Origin: Stomoxys calcitrans
Taxonomy: Eukaryota > Arthropoda > Insecta > Diptera > Muscidae
Reading direction: 5' to 3'
Assembly: GCF_963082655.1 (NCBI RefSeq)
Contig: NC_081553.1
Location: 68,352,416-68,416,415, forward strand
Length of the DNA stretch: 64,000 nt
Position 1 is the first letter of the stretch, and every line of letters starts with the position of its first letter. The notes under the pieces were generated by a model. The model saw nothing but the letters and a program-made list of their open reading frames with translations. It was not told the DNA's origin and made no database searches. Shown in pieces: positions 1-11,000 of the stretch. The position numbers were made by a program, and so were the translations under genes.

Positions 1-389
1 AATTATATGGACAATGCTATCGATGCAAATAAAGATACATTTTTCTGAATTTCATGTGTCTTTTTTTTTTGAAAAACTTTCCTATAGCTCTTAAAAAGTC
101 ACCCTTTATACGGCAGTTATATCTAAAAATGGTCCGATCTGAACCATATTTGTGTCGGATGTCGAAAGCCTTAAAGCAACTTACTGTTTAAAATTTCAGC
201 GAAATTGGATAAAAATGTGTCTTTTATGCACTTTAGACCCCCTAAGGTGGAAGATCGGTCTATGTGGCTGCTATATCTAAATATAGCACTATCTGGACAA
301 TATTCGGGACAGATCGCGGAAGTCTTAATAGAACTCACTGTTTTATATTTCAGCGAAATCGAGTAATAAATGCAACTGTCATAGGCCTA
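1..389 (-). repeat. Family B Helentron-like tandem monomers, left part of a split copy
   Basis: Monomers containing GCTATATCTAAA..CCGATCT, GGACAATATTC and ATTTCAGCGAAATCG repeat in the same order as in the complete family B element at 56.4 kb. The copy breaks off at 389 and resumes at 2322 after an inserted LINE. The left end lies outside the window. Confidence 0.7.
378..389. repeat. Target-site duplication, left arm
   Basis: GTCATAGGCCTA here matches GTCATGGGCCTA at 2322-2333 (11 of 12). The two copies flank a 1.93-kb LINE block and restore a normal family B monomer when the block is removed. Confidence 0.65.
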
Positions 390-597
390 GGTTAGGTTAG
401 GATGATGCTAAGGCCTTAGTCGTCTCGACATCCACGTTGTCCAGATTAATTCCTATTGTATGTCATCATGTTCCTTTTTCTCCTTTCGATGAATTCACTT
501 TGCAAAGCAAACCGCCGTTAACGTACTTTCGGCAGCCGCCCAGTTGAAAAAGCAAATGCCTTGATCCTGCACGTATTTACCCCTCTCAGTTCTTCAG

Positions 598-871
598 GCC
601 ACCGTAGCGCAGAGATTAGCATGTCCGCCTATGACGCTGAACGCCTGGGTTCGAATCCTGCCGAGACCATCAGAAAAAAAAGTTTTCAACGGTGGTTTTA
701 CCCTCCTAATGCTGGCAACATTTGTAAGATACAACGCCATGTAAAACTTCTCTCCAAAGAGGTGTCTCACTGCGGCACGCCGTTCGGACTCGGCTATAAA
801 AAGGAGGCCCCTTATCATTGAGCTTAAAACTTGAATCGGACTACAATCAATGAGATGTGAGAAGTGCTGAA
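598..871 (+). mobile_element. tRNA-derived SINE, copy 1
   Basis: Starts GCCACCGTAGCGCAGAG. The head is tRNA-like, with A box TAGCGCAGAGATTAGC and B box GTTCGAATCC about 45 bp apart, as in an RNA polymerase III internal promoter. The body shares the CTCCAAAGAGGTGTC, GCACGCCGTTCGGACTCGG and TATAAAAAGGAGGCCCC blocks with six other copies here. It codes for no protein; the short open frames across it are chance. Confidence 0.8.
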
Positions 872-936
872 AGTATCCTGTTTCTACTTTGCCCAGTATC
901 CTGTTTCTACTTTGCCCAGTATCCTGTTTCTTCTCT
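872..936 (+). repeat. 23-bp minisatellite, about 2.7 copies
   Basis: AGTATCCTGTTTCTACTTTG plus CCC is repeated head to tail at 872, 895 and 918 (third partial), directly after the SINE body. It probably arose by slippage at the SINE 3' end. Confidence 0.75.
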
Positions 937-1395
937 CTGTTGGGTAATTTTTTCGAGTTTTTGCCAAAAATTCGATACTTAGACGATTATTTGCAAAACT
1001 AAGGTATATGTATAAGAAACAAACCTTCCTTAGCTGTTGTTTGAGGTGGGTCTCATCGACTTACTATTTTCCATTTCTACGCAGTGGACCAAACAGTTTT
1101 ACAATCTTCTTTATCTTGTTAGTACAACTTGCGGGTGTTGAGTGAACCAAATTTTAATGTTGGATCACCTTTTTTTCTAGATATTATTTTTGCTTTTTTG
1201 TGTTGTTTGAAACTAACTTTTCATGACCAAATATTTTTTTTTTTTCTAGAAATTAATTATTTGCGTGCAAATTGCTTAACAGTGTTCTGCTAATGCCAGT
1301 AACAGAGGACTGTTAAGTCGTTAAGTCTCCACTAGTTTAATTCGGAATTTAACTTCACTCACATATTATAACCCCGATAACCATACTCAAATGTT
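937..1395. other. Unassigned AT-rich stretch
   Basis: No open frame or recognised repeat, apart from an imperfect inverted motif CTTAACAGTG...ACTGTTAAG at about 1276-1318 that resembles palindromes at 25.7 and 36.2 kb. Confidence 0.4.
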
Positions 1396-2321
1396 CGTTT
1401 TCCATTGAGAATAGACTGCCTATGTTCGATCTTGAATGTTCATCCCACAGAAACTGTGTTTGTTCACATCCAGCTGTTGAATTCCATTGATTTAACCATT
1501 TATCATTATAACGCATCTATCCTTATAACCTTATCTCGCAAGCATGTCCGCCTTCTCATTTCCTATAATATCCTTATGTCCGGGAATCCAACATAAACCC
1601 AGATTATGATTCCTCTGAAAGCAGTTTAAGATCTCTCAACAGCGACCCAAAACCCTAGATCTTATACTCGTGCTGCTTGACTATGGCTGTACATGGAGAC
1701 ATTAGATCGATCTATGCCTCTAGATAGGACAATCTCTGCCGCCCTAGTTATCGCAAGAACCTCTGCCTAGAAAATGCTAACACATTCGCAAAGAGGCTTT
1801 GATGTCAACTTCACCTCAATTAATGCTACCATTGTAGGCCCCATTCTCCATCTTAGATCCTTCTGAATATATATTAATATGAGTAAATCTAATTCGGCCC
1901 TTTAGCCATTCCGTCAGATTCGAGATCCTAATATATAGTCGGCAGTCTGCTTTTTCAATGTACTGTCTTACTACTACTGTATTATAGGGGAATATCCAAC
2001 TGGAGTTTTCCTAAGCAGGTCAAGCTGTGTTAGTCTAAACAGGGTCCTCTCTGCCGATTTCTTTATAAACAAATCGATCGGTTTGTTGCAGTAGTAGTAC
2101 CAATAGCCCCAGTCATGAATCTCAGAGCAACCCCTGTCTAAATCGCGCACATGTGTCCCTTTATCCGTCACCGGACACCAAACATGACAGCCATACATCA
2201 TAACTGGCCTTACCACCGCCGAGTATAGCCAGTGCATAAACCTAGGTCGTAGATCCCACTATTTTCAATAAGCTTCTGACAGCAGAAAAGAGCTATTCAA
2301 TTCAAATTCTAGTTCAATACA

Positions 2322-3003
2322 GTCATGGGCCTAAGACCTAAACTCGGCAGATGGGTCTATATGGCAACTTTATTCAAATATGTTCCGATCTGGACCATGT
2401 TTTATTCAGATATAGTTGAGTCTACGACAGTGAGTTTAATCACTGTTGCAAATTTCAAAAAAAAAAAATCGGGTAACAAATGCGTCTGTTATGGACTTAA
2501 GACCCTAAATAGGCACATCGGTCTATATGACAGCTATATGTAAATATAGACCGATCTAAACCATATTGACCAGGGATGTTAAAGAACATAATTCAGCTCA
2601 TGGTGTCAATAGTTCAATACAAACGCCTTGTGGGCCCAAGATCATAAATGAGGAGATCGCTCTATACCAAGATATAGTTCGATATAGCCCAGCTTCGAGC
2701 TTCACTGTATGCGCCATGTGGTCCCAAAATCATATATGGAGAGATCAGTCTATGTCAAGATATAGTCCGATATAGCCCAACTCCGAACATAACTAACCTA
2801 TGGGCGAAAAAAGCTACAGCTCAATATCTCCATTTTTAAAGACTGTAGCGTGATTTTAACAGCGGAATGGCCATACATGGCTAGCCCGTCTTATATTTTT
2901 ACAACGGTCAAGAACTTTATAGGGCCGGATGTGGATATTTCGATGTGTTGCTAACGGAATGATAAAATGAATATAATCCCATCCTGAGGTAGAAGGTATA
3001 ACA
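2322..3003 (-). mobile_element. Family B Helentron-like element, right part with 5' terminus
   Basis: Resumes the interrupted monomer (GTCATGGGCCTAAGACC..AACTCGG) and runs through further units to a tail with ATGGCTAG and ATCCCATCCTGAGGTAGAAG. The tail matches that of the 56.4-57.97 kb copy. No coding capacity. Confidence 0.65.
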
Positions 3004-3524
3004 ATTAAGCAATTTTAAGTATCGCAAACACCGATATAATAGCCATGACTCAGCTTGATGCTAATTAAAATGAATAGATTTCTGCAAAGATTTATCTTCA
3101 TTTTCTTTCGGCATTCTTAAGCTTTTCTAAAAAATAAGTGAGCAAAAAAACCAAATATCTTCAAATGACCATTCATTAATGACCACAACACAATGTTCTT
3201 AATTCCTTTTGAATGGCATTGGCACATAGCAGCGTGCCAAGTGAAAAAGACAGACAGTATTAGTCAATAAATCAACAAAACCAAAAAAATGTGAAAATGT
3301 ACAAACCAAGAATTAAAACCAAAAAAGAAAACTTCTGCAACATAAAGAACCTGTTTTTGGTTTCTTTTAAAGTGATTAAGAAAACATCATTAGAGTTGAC
3401 ACAAAGTCATTAAATTAAATAGCAAATCGAAAAGAAATGCTCAAATTACTCAAAAGAGCCAACACTCTTCCTTTCTTAAAATTCTAAAAATGTTGATAAT
3501 GTTATTAGATGTAATATTAAAGCA
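3004..3524. other. Unassigned AT-rich sequence
   Basis: Low-complexity A-rich sequence with no coding frame and no repeat shared with the rest of the window. Confidence 0.4.
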
Positions 3525-4308
3525 AACAAGCAAAAGCGTGCTAAGTTCGACCGAATCTTGGGAACCCACCACCATGGATTCTGCTAATATATGGGCGCCA
3601 TATCTGATTATAGACCGAATTTCAGCCAACTCGGCTTCCAGGAGCTCAAAAAGTCTAATGCGGAGATTTGTTTATATGGGACCTATATCAGGTATTAGAC
3701 CAATTTGGACCGTACTTAACACACTTGTTGGAAATCGTAACAACCCACTACGTGCTCCATTTCAGCCAAATCGGAGAAAAATTGCGGCTTGTAAGGGTTC
3801 AAGAAGTCAAATCAGGAGATCGGTTTATATGGGAGCTATATCTAAATCTGAACCGATACGGTGCATTTGCAATCCCCAACGACCTACATCAACCGATTTG
3901 GATGATACTTAGCATATTTGTTGGAAGTCATCACGTTACAATATGTGCAAAATTTCAGCCTATTCGGACAAAAATTGCGGCTTGTAAGGGGTTAAAGAAG
4001 TCAAATCGGGAGATCGGTTCATGTGGAAGCCATATCTAAATCTGAACCGATGCAGCCCATTTGCAATCCCCAACGACCTACATCCAAATTAAGTAGCTAT
4101 GCAATATTTCAAGCGGCTAGCTTTGCGCTTTCGACCGCTATCGTGATTTCAACAGACGGACGGACGGACATGGCTAGATTGACTCAGGATGTCGAGACGA
4201 TCAAGAAAATATACTTTATAGGGTTCTACAATAGATCAATACATCGAGTTGTTACAAACAGAATGATTGGGTTAGTATACCCCCATCCTATGGTTGTGGG
4301 TATAAAAA
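3525..4308 (-). mobile_element. Family C Helentron-like element, near full length
   Basis: Left end AACAAGCAAAAGCGTGC..TTCGACCGAATCTTGGGAACC with ACCCACCACCATGGATTCTG; then ~150-bp monomers (GGTTTATATGGGAGCTATAT recurs near 3671, 3822 and 4015); then GACGGACGGACATGGCTAG, the conserved core, a TA-rich box and the terminal ATACCCCCATCCTATGGTTG..GTATAAAAA. These parts match a Helentron/DINE-1 layout read from its hairpin end. Confidence 0.7.
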
Positions 4309-4592
4309 ACTTTATAAGACTCTGCAGAATGGCACTTGCTGATACATGTTCCTCAGTAAGTACAGAAAAGAATCTCTCCGAACCACTCAATACCAAACGA
4401 GGCTTCAGACAAGGACACAACTTATCTTGTGATTTCTTTTATATCCTGCTGGAGAAGATTATACGAGATCCAGATGTGGCAGAATACTCACAAGAAAACA
4501 CATACTACTCGCCTATGCCGAGGACATCGATATCATGAGTCGGTCACCGGAAGTAATAACTGCAGCCTTTGAAAGAATTGAAAGAGAATCAA
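4309..4592 (+). mobile_element. RTE-like LINE fragment (reverse transcriptase)
   Basis: Translates in shifting frames to IRLCRMALADTCSSV and TKRGFRQG, then a decayed Y-A-D-D neighbourhood and R-S-P-E-V-I-T-A-A-F-E-R-I-E-R-E-S. It aligns with 22495-22780. It ends abruptly at 4592, where a different LINE begins. Confidence 0.7.
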
Positions 4593-5413
4593 TGGGCCAA
4601 TTTGACGCATCACGTTTTCTCAATAGCACGATTTCGATATCTGATAAGGTCAAATACTTAGATGTGATCTTGGAAAAAGAAACTGAATTGAAAGTGTTAC
4701 ATTCAGGAGCGTGCCGAGAAGGCTCACATATGTTGAGTACTATATAGACGGGCCGTAGGCTCGAAATGGAGCCTGAATCCAAGGATTATCCACTGGCTCT
4801 ACATGAGCGTGATTAGATCGATATTTACTTACGTCTCAGTAGTTTGGTGGACAGCGATGAAGAAAAAGTAATACAACAGGTTCAGAGAACATGTTGTCTT
4901 GGCGTAGGTGGAGCTATGAAGACCACACCCACTAGGGCACTGGAGACTATTCTAGATATCCGACCCATATACATACTTATTATGTGCGAGGTAGCCACTG
5001 CGGCTATAAGACTTATGGCGAAGGGAGAATGGATTGAGGATAAGGGCAGGTCATATCATCGCGGTATGAGTATAATCGAGGCGACGATAGGAAACCTGGA
5101 AAGAATGAAAAAGGATTCCCATCGGACAACTGAGACGACACACGAGGTCGAGTGCGAGGCACTGCTGCCAGCGGCACAGTCTTGGATTGACGGAACCCTG
5201 TATTGCCATCTGGCAGATTATGTTACATGGATTGATCAAAGCTAGCGAACAGAGTAGGTCTGGGAGTCTACATTGAGAACCCATGGACTGCCTGACCACA
5301 ATACGGTCCTGCAAGCGGAGATCCGAGCGATCACGGAATGCGTGAAGTGGTGTGGTGTTAACGCGAGGACTTCGAGTATTAACATCTTGACAGACAGTAT
5401 ACTGGCCATAATA
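4593..5413 (+). mobile_element. I-like LINE (family 2) fragment: RT end and RNase H
   Basis: Encodes DASRFLNSTISISDKVKYLD and, after a frameshift, VIQQVQRTCCLGVGGAMK, TPTRALETILDIRP and a degraded RNase H start. The same peptides recur at 38.8 kb (+) and 55.1 kb (-). Joined seamlessly to the RTE fragment to its left, so either a second insertion or a recombination joint. Confidence 0.7.
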
Positions 5414-5930
5414 TGACATTTAAAATTGGGTCCAAGTACATAGCGAGCCGTCCAAAGCCCAAACCACCCCAAAAGTACCATCAAAATATAGGACCCCAAT
5501 GAAAGGTATTCAAGAGTAGAGTATCAGTATGATATTCAAAATTTGATCCAAGCACCTAGGTCCCAAGCCCAAAACCTTCCAAAATCAAAAGTGGACCAAT
5601 CGGGACCATGTAACTCCAATGAAAGGTATTCGAGAATAGAATACGAATATGAATACGATTATCGAACATTAAAATTTGGTTGTAATTACCCAGGGGAACG
5701 CCCCGAAACCGTCTCAAGGGATTCCCTCTTGGGTTAGACCATAATGACAATATGGGACTCAAATAAACTGTTTTCGGGAGTAGATTACGGATATGGTATT
5801 AAAAATGGGGTTCAAGTGATAGGAGGTTGTCTACCCTTCAAAACAACTCCCAAAAAGTGAATATATGACATTCATGGCTATATGGGGTTCAATAAAAGGA
5901 ATTTGGTAGTATATAAACAAATAGTACTGG
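5414..5930. repeat. Family D tandem repeat array
   Basis: Units of ~120-130 bp built on AATGAAAGGTATTCGAGAGTAG, GATCCAAGTACCTAGG.. and GGGACCATG..TCCAATGAAAGG. Three to four degenerate units; the same family forms larger arrays at 13.6, 28, 33.6 and 47 kb. Not coding. Confidence 0.6.
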
Positions 5931-6197
5931 AGAGGTACATACCATCCAGATCGCTTAAAAGACCTTTGTTCTAACCAGTGACAGCAAAGCGGTAGATCTC
6001 TTCGAGTCTAGATTGGCCATATTATTGTATATTGGCCATATCAGAGCAATTTCACTTTAGAGAAAGATGAGTCCACTCTGGCGGACGGAAAAGGGCATCC
6101 CAGACTGGACCAAGGGCATCCCAGAAATTCAGATATTAAATGAGCGAGATTTCCCGCTTTTGGTATCTTGGAAACCTGGGCGCATATATTATTCGAA

Positions 6198-6509
6198 GCC
6201 ACCGTAGCGCATAGGTTAGCATATCCGCCTATGACGCTGAACGCAAGGGTTCGAATCCTGGCGAGACCGTCAGAAAAAATTTTCAGCTGTGCTTTTGCCC
6301 TCCTAATGCTGGCAACATTTGTAAGGTGCTATGCCATGTAAAACTTCCCTACAAGGAGGTGTCGCACTGCGGCACGCCGTTCGGACTCGGCTATAAAAAG
6401 GAGGCCCCTTCTCATTGAGCTTAAATTTGAATCGGACTGCACTCATTTATATGTGAGAAATTTGCTTCTGCTCTTTCCTGGAGTGTTCATGGGCAATATT
6501 AGCATTTGC
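6198..6509 (+). mobile_element. tRNA-derived SINE, copy 2, full length
   Basis: Head GCCACCGTAGCGCATAGG, B box GTTCGAATCC, body to CATGGGCAATATTAGC. About 310 bp, one of the two most complete copies. Lies about 420 bp upstream of the host start codon, in the gene's presumptive 5' intron or promoter region. Confidence 0.8.
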
Positions 6510-6810
6510 ATAAGTTTTTAGTTTCTGCTTAAAACATAAAAATTCATGAAATTAAAGGCTCATTACGTTACTACCCCTTGTTGTAAATGCTGTATAATCT
6601 GTAAAGGGAGCTTTATAAATCACTTTAGAAAATTAGCACTCTGTCTGGCCCGACATGAAGTCAATAGTTAAACCAACGGTTTAATGTGTTCCAAACGGAA
6701 TAAACAAAATTATACACCCCGAATTGTGGGTAAAAAATTAAAACATGTTATTAAATATTTTTGTTCCGTTTTCCCATGATTATCAATTAAAAAAAAAATA
6801 TAACAGTTTC
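6510..6810. other. Upstream flank or 5' intron of the Osiris-like gene
   Basis: AT-rich single-copy-looking sequence with no repeat recognised. It may hold the 3' part of a 5'-UTR intron. Confidence 0.4.
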
Positions 6811-6830
6811 CCTCTTTAATTTCTTTTCAG
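6811..6830 (+). promoter_or_regulatory. Possible 3' splice acceptor of a 5'-UTR intron
   Basis: A pyrimidine tract ending TTTCTTTTCAG lies 98 bp before the start codon at 6929. It looks like a genuine fly acceptor, so the coding exon may begin at 6831 with a 5' leader, and the promoter and non-coding first exon would lie further upstream. No TATA box or initiator could be assigned. Confidence 0.4.
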
Positions 6831-6928
6831 ATCTTTATACCTTTTTTAGAATCATGGCCATGTGTGAGAAAGTTTAAGCCAAACAACGCACAAAAACAAA
6901 GTTCCGATAGCTGCCATTTAAATTCAAA

Positions 6929-8072
6929 ATGTTAAATTCCGTTCGACTTTTTCCAAGTGAAACCCAATCAGAACAATACCCTCCTCCTCCTCCTCGTCCA
7001 TTAAATGCGGCGAATAGAAAATCATTAAAAATGAGAGAGAATGAAGAGCAGCGGCTTTTGTTGGCGGACTCCAAAGAAATGTTAAATCATTGTGCGATTT
7101 ATGGCCAAGGCTGTAATAAAAATCAGCTCAGTAGGTTAGGAGTAAACATAGAAGGCAGCTGTAGCAGCAGTACAAACCGGACGAAGAGATCATGCCTAAG
7201 CGGTTTAGGGGCACTTAAGGCCAAATATAAACAAAAACAGCAAAAGTCACAGCTTGAGCTGTATAAGCACAACTATCATCAAATTCAGCAAACACCGGAG
7301 ACTCAGGCTCATCTGAAAAATCAACAGCCTGAAAAGAGTCAACAGCGACGACGACAGCGACTAAGACCACGAGAATGCCATCATCATCATACACAATCAC
7401 GACAACAATGGTGGTTTCTGTTTGGCTCACTTTTTATGGTCGCCACTTTCTTAGAATACTCAGTGCCAATAGTCAAAGCGTATCAAAATTTCGATGCCAA
7501 TGCAACAGCTAATGCTGAGCATGATGATGGCAGCAGTAACTATGGCAATGGAACAACAACCACTACAGAGTCATCACTACCTACCACAACATCATCATCA
7601 CTAATTTTGGCGAGCTATTCTGCCCCCTGGCTACCGCCAAATATGGCCTTGAATGGTACAGCCTCAAGAAGCGAATGGTTGAGAAATGACACTTCAAGAT
7701 TTGCCAAAAAGAAACTCAAGAATAAATTCAATGGGGACGATTCCATATTTTTGCGTTTTGCCAAACGTTTTACGGATGACAATAACCTGGTGTCCGGTAT
7801 CATACAGGATTGCTATCACAGGCCTACATTTTCCTGCTTCCAGAAAAACGTCTATGTCTATCTCAATGAAGTACTCGATGCTGAGGATGTAAATGTGACA
7901 CAGCGTTTGAAATTCTATCGCAATGACAACATCTACATGGGAGAGGCTGAGCTCAAGACAGATGTGCAGGAGGAGGAAGCAACTCAAGCTTCAGCGGCCA
8001 AAGACCCTGTAGTGGAAGAGGAGGTGGAGCAGCATGAAAATGAAATTCCCCATGAAGGGCGTTCCTTTGAAG
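6929..8072 (+). CDS. Coding exon 1 of the Osiris-like gene
   Basis: Encodes residues 1-381 plus one base of codon 382 (phase 1 donor AAG|GTGAGT). The ATG context CAAAATG fits the fly consensus. The exon holds a Pro run, a Gln/Arg/His-rich stretch, the hydrophobic segment from residue 161 (QQWWFLFGSLFMVATF), many Asn/Thr sequons and the two-cysteine segment CYHRPTFSC (295-303). A later Met would give a conventional signal peptide, but the frame is open from 6929 and codon use looks coding throughout. The exon is 1.1 kb, much longer than the other eight. Confidence 0.85.
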
Positions 8073-11000
8073 GTGAGTGAGTTCAGTAAACTTTTTGTTG
8101 TCAAGCTTCTAGCCTTTGTTTATGTACTTGAAGGCTTTCATCTTTGACTCGGATTTTGATTAGTTTTCATTTTTCGCCAAAGGCAACTTTCACTAATAGC
8201 TTTTATGTCTAAGCAGCTTAAAACAAGTGCTCTCTCACAATGCGGACACAGGTTTACTGCTGCGTGTCTGTCCTCTAATATTTGCACATTTTTTACGGAT
8301 TTCGAAGATGTTTAACGCGTAAGCTTTCTGTTTGTTATGAGTGTTAGCATGTCATAAAAATACGAAAATAAAATTTAAAGACGTGTCTGCTACGATTTCA
8401 ATAATAATATGGGAGTTTTAGTTTACGTCTAGCCACAATGAAAGTCGATTGGTGGAAATTTTTAGAAATTTTTCAATGAATGAACTGACATACGAGAACA
8501 AAAGTTGGAAAAAAATTATTTTTTATGGAAAATGGGATTTTTTTGAAGAATTTATCCTTAATACACTGAATATTGCAAATTCTGAAAAAGATTTTGTTAT
8601 TGAAAAAATAGTCACCAAAGTTTTTTTGATTTTTATACCCTCTACCATAGGATGGGGCGATACTAAATTCGTCATTCTGTTTGTAACTCGAAATATTCGT
8701 CTGAGACCCCATATGATATATATATTCTTGATCGTCGTGATCTTTGTCGATTTAGCCATGTCCGTCTGTCCGTTCATCCGTCTGTCTGTCCATCCGTCTG
8801 TCTGTCGAAAACACGCAAACTTTCGAAGGAGTAAAGTTAGCCGCTTGAAATTTTTCACAAATAATTCTTTTTTGTATAGGTCGGTTGGGATTGTAAATGG
8901 GCCATATCGGTCCATGTTTTGATATAGCTACCATATAAACCAATCTTGGGTCTTGACTTCTTGAGCCTCTACAGGGAATGAAATTATGCACGACGTGTTT
9001 TGTTGTGCTATTCAATAACTGTGTGAAGTATTGTGTAAATCGGTTCATAACCTGATATGGCTGCCATATAAACGTATCTTGGGTCTTGACTTCTTGAGCC
9101 TCTACAGGGAATGAAATTTTGCACGACGTGTTTTGTTGTGCTGTTCAATAACTGTGCTAAGTATGGTTCAAATCGGTCCATAACCTGATATAGCTGCCAT
9201 ATAAACGGATCTTGGATCTTGACATCTTGAGCCAGTAGTATCTTGATTTCTGCGAAGTATTGAAGCAAATTGGTTCAGCCCTTATAGGGTCTGTACGGAA
9301 CAAACAGACTTACAAACAAACAAACAAACATAGGTTCCATTTCTTATGGTTGCCTATTATAGCTGGTCAATGCTGTCAGTTAAGCAATTTCAATCCATTC
9401 ATGTTGCTTCGGATCGTCGTAAAGTTCTAAGACTATTTAACGATGTGCGTGTGTCTGTCCGTCCATCTCTACAGCCTACAAAAATTGAGATATTAAGCTA
9501 AAATTTGGCACAGATATATCTTTTTCATGCACGCTGGTTAAGTTCTTGAATGGGCCAAATCGGATCATATTTCGATATAACTGCTATATAGACCGATCTG
9601 TCGATAAAGGGTCAAATTTCCATAACTGAACAGCCTACCGACATCTGACCTAAATATGGTCCAGATCGGACCATATTTAGATATAGCTGTCATATTGACC
9701 GATCCGGCGATAAAGGGTCTAAAGCCCATAAAAGCTTTACTTTTTATCCGATTTCGCTGATTTTTGAAATAAAGAGTAGTTATAGGCCTCTTAACATAAG
9801 ACCCAAATATGGTTCAGATCGCATCATATTTAGATATAGCTGCCATATGGTCCGATCTGCCGATAAGGGGTCTAAAGCCCATAAAAGTTTTACTTTTTAT
9901 CTGATTTCGCTGATTTTTGAAACAAAGAGTAGTTGTAGGCCTCTTAACACAAGACCTAAATATGGTTCAGATCGGATTATATTTATATATAGCTGCCATA
10001 TGGTCTGATCTGCCGATAATGGGTCAAAAGCCCATAAAAGCTTTACTTCTTATCCGATTTCGCTGATTTTTGAAACAAAGAGTAGTTGTAGGCTTCTTAA
10101 CATAGGACCCAAATGTGGTTCAGATCGGACTATATTTAGATATAGCTCCCTATAGACCGATCGCCCGAATAAGGGTCTAAAGCCCATAAAAGCTATATTT
10201 TTTTTACCGATTTTGCTGAAATTTGAAACAGTAAGTAGGTTAGGACCTCCTAATATAGGAACCAAATATGGTTTCGATCGGACTATATTTAGTGTAGCTC
10301 CCTATAGACCGATCGCCCGATAAAGGGTCTGAAGCCCATAAAAGCTTTATTTTTGAACCAATTTTGCTGAAATTTGAAACAGTGAGTAGTTTAAGACCTC
10401 CTAATATAGGACCCAAATATGGTTCAGGTAGGGCAATATTTAGATATAGCTGCCATATAGACCGATCACCCGATTAAGGGTCTAAAGCCCATAAAAGCTT
10501 TACTGCCATATAGACCAATCTGCCATATAGCTGCCATATAGACCAATCTGCAGATAAAGGGTCTGAAGCCCATTAAAGCTTTACTTCTTATGCGATTTCG
10601 CTGAAATTTGAAACAGTGTGTTGTGTTTAGCCTATATATTAAGATATAGCTGTCATATTGACCGTTCTGCCGTTTAAGGGTCTGAAACCCATAAGAGCTG
10701 CATTTTTTACCCAATTTCGCTGAAATTTCAATCAGTGAGTTGTTTTTAGATATAGCTGTCATATAGACCGATCTTTCAATTCAGGATATTAATCCCATAA
10801 AAAATAGATTCATTGGCTGAAAATGTTACTTGTATTTGAGTTCTCGGGACCTGAATAAAATATGATCGGATATAGTAGTGAAGTTATAATAAAATAGGAT
10901 GATTATTATATCCTTGTTGAATTTGGTCCACGTAGGTCCAGATTTGGTCATAGGTGCCATATAGAACTATCTCTCGATTTAAAGTCATGTCCCATAAAAA

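Larger units (their letters stand above)
390..2321 (-). mobile_element. I-like LINE with RNase H, 5'-truncated, inserted in family B repeat
   Basis: Read on the minus strand, 2237-1974 gives an end-of-RT peptide (MHWLYSAVVRPVMMYG) and about 1970-1400 gives a decayed RNase H domain, including a degraded G-N-E-K-A-D-x-L-A-R close near 1540-1570. The 3' end is marked by a TTAGGTTAGG tail at about 390-401. Stops and frameshifts make it dead. A SINE sits inside it (598-871), and 930-1390 is unassigned LINE 3' sequence or later insertion. The 12-bp flanking duplication supports target-primed insertion. Confidence 0.65.

Noticed and set aside
598..671. A functional tRNA gene at the SINE head.
   Set aside because: A and B boxes are present but the acceptor and anticodon stems do not pair well, and the sequence continues into the shared SINE body.
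594..818. Open frames on both strands at the first SINE (also repeated at 6.2, 11.0 and 58.4 kb).
   Set aside because: The same peptide recurs because the SINE is repeated; the sequence is Pol III-type non-coding DNA.
5051..5419. 122-codon minus-strand frame at 5.1-5.4 kb.
   Set aside because: Antisense shadow of the family 2 LINE RNase H region.
8752..9048. Minus-strand frame rich in Arg/Thr/Asp across the GTCY box.
   Set aside because: Translation of the (GTCY)n microsatellite and Helentron-like monomers; the same happens at 15.1, 26.3 and 33.2 kb.
10466..10762. Repeated short frames with similar peptides at 10.0-10.8 kb.
   Set aside because: They follow the 152-bp monomer periodicity; this is a tandem repeat, not a protein repeat family.
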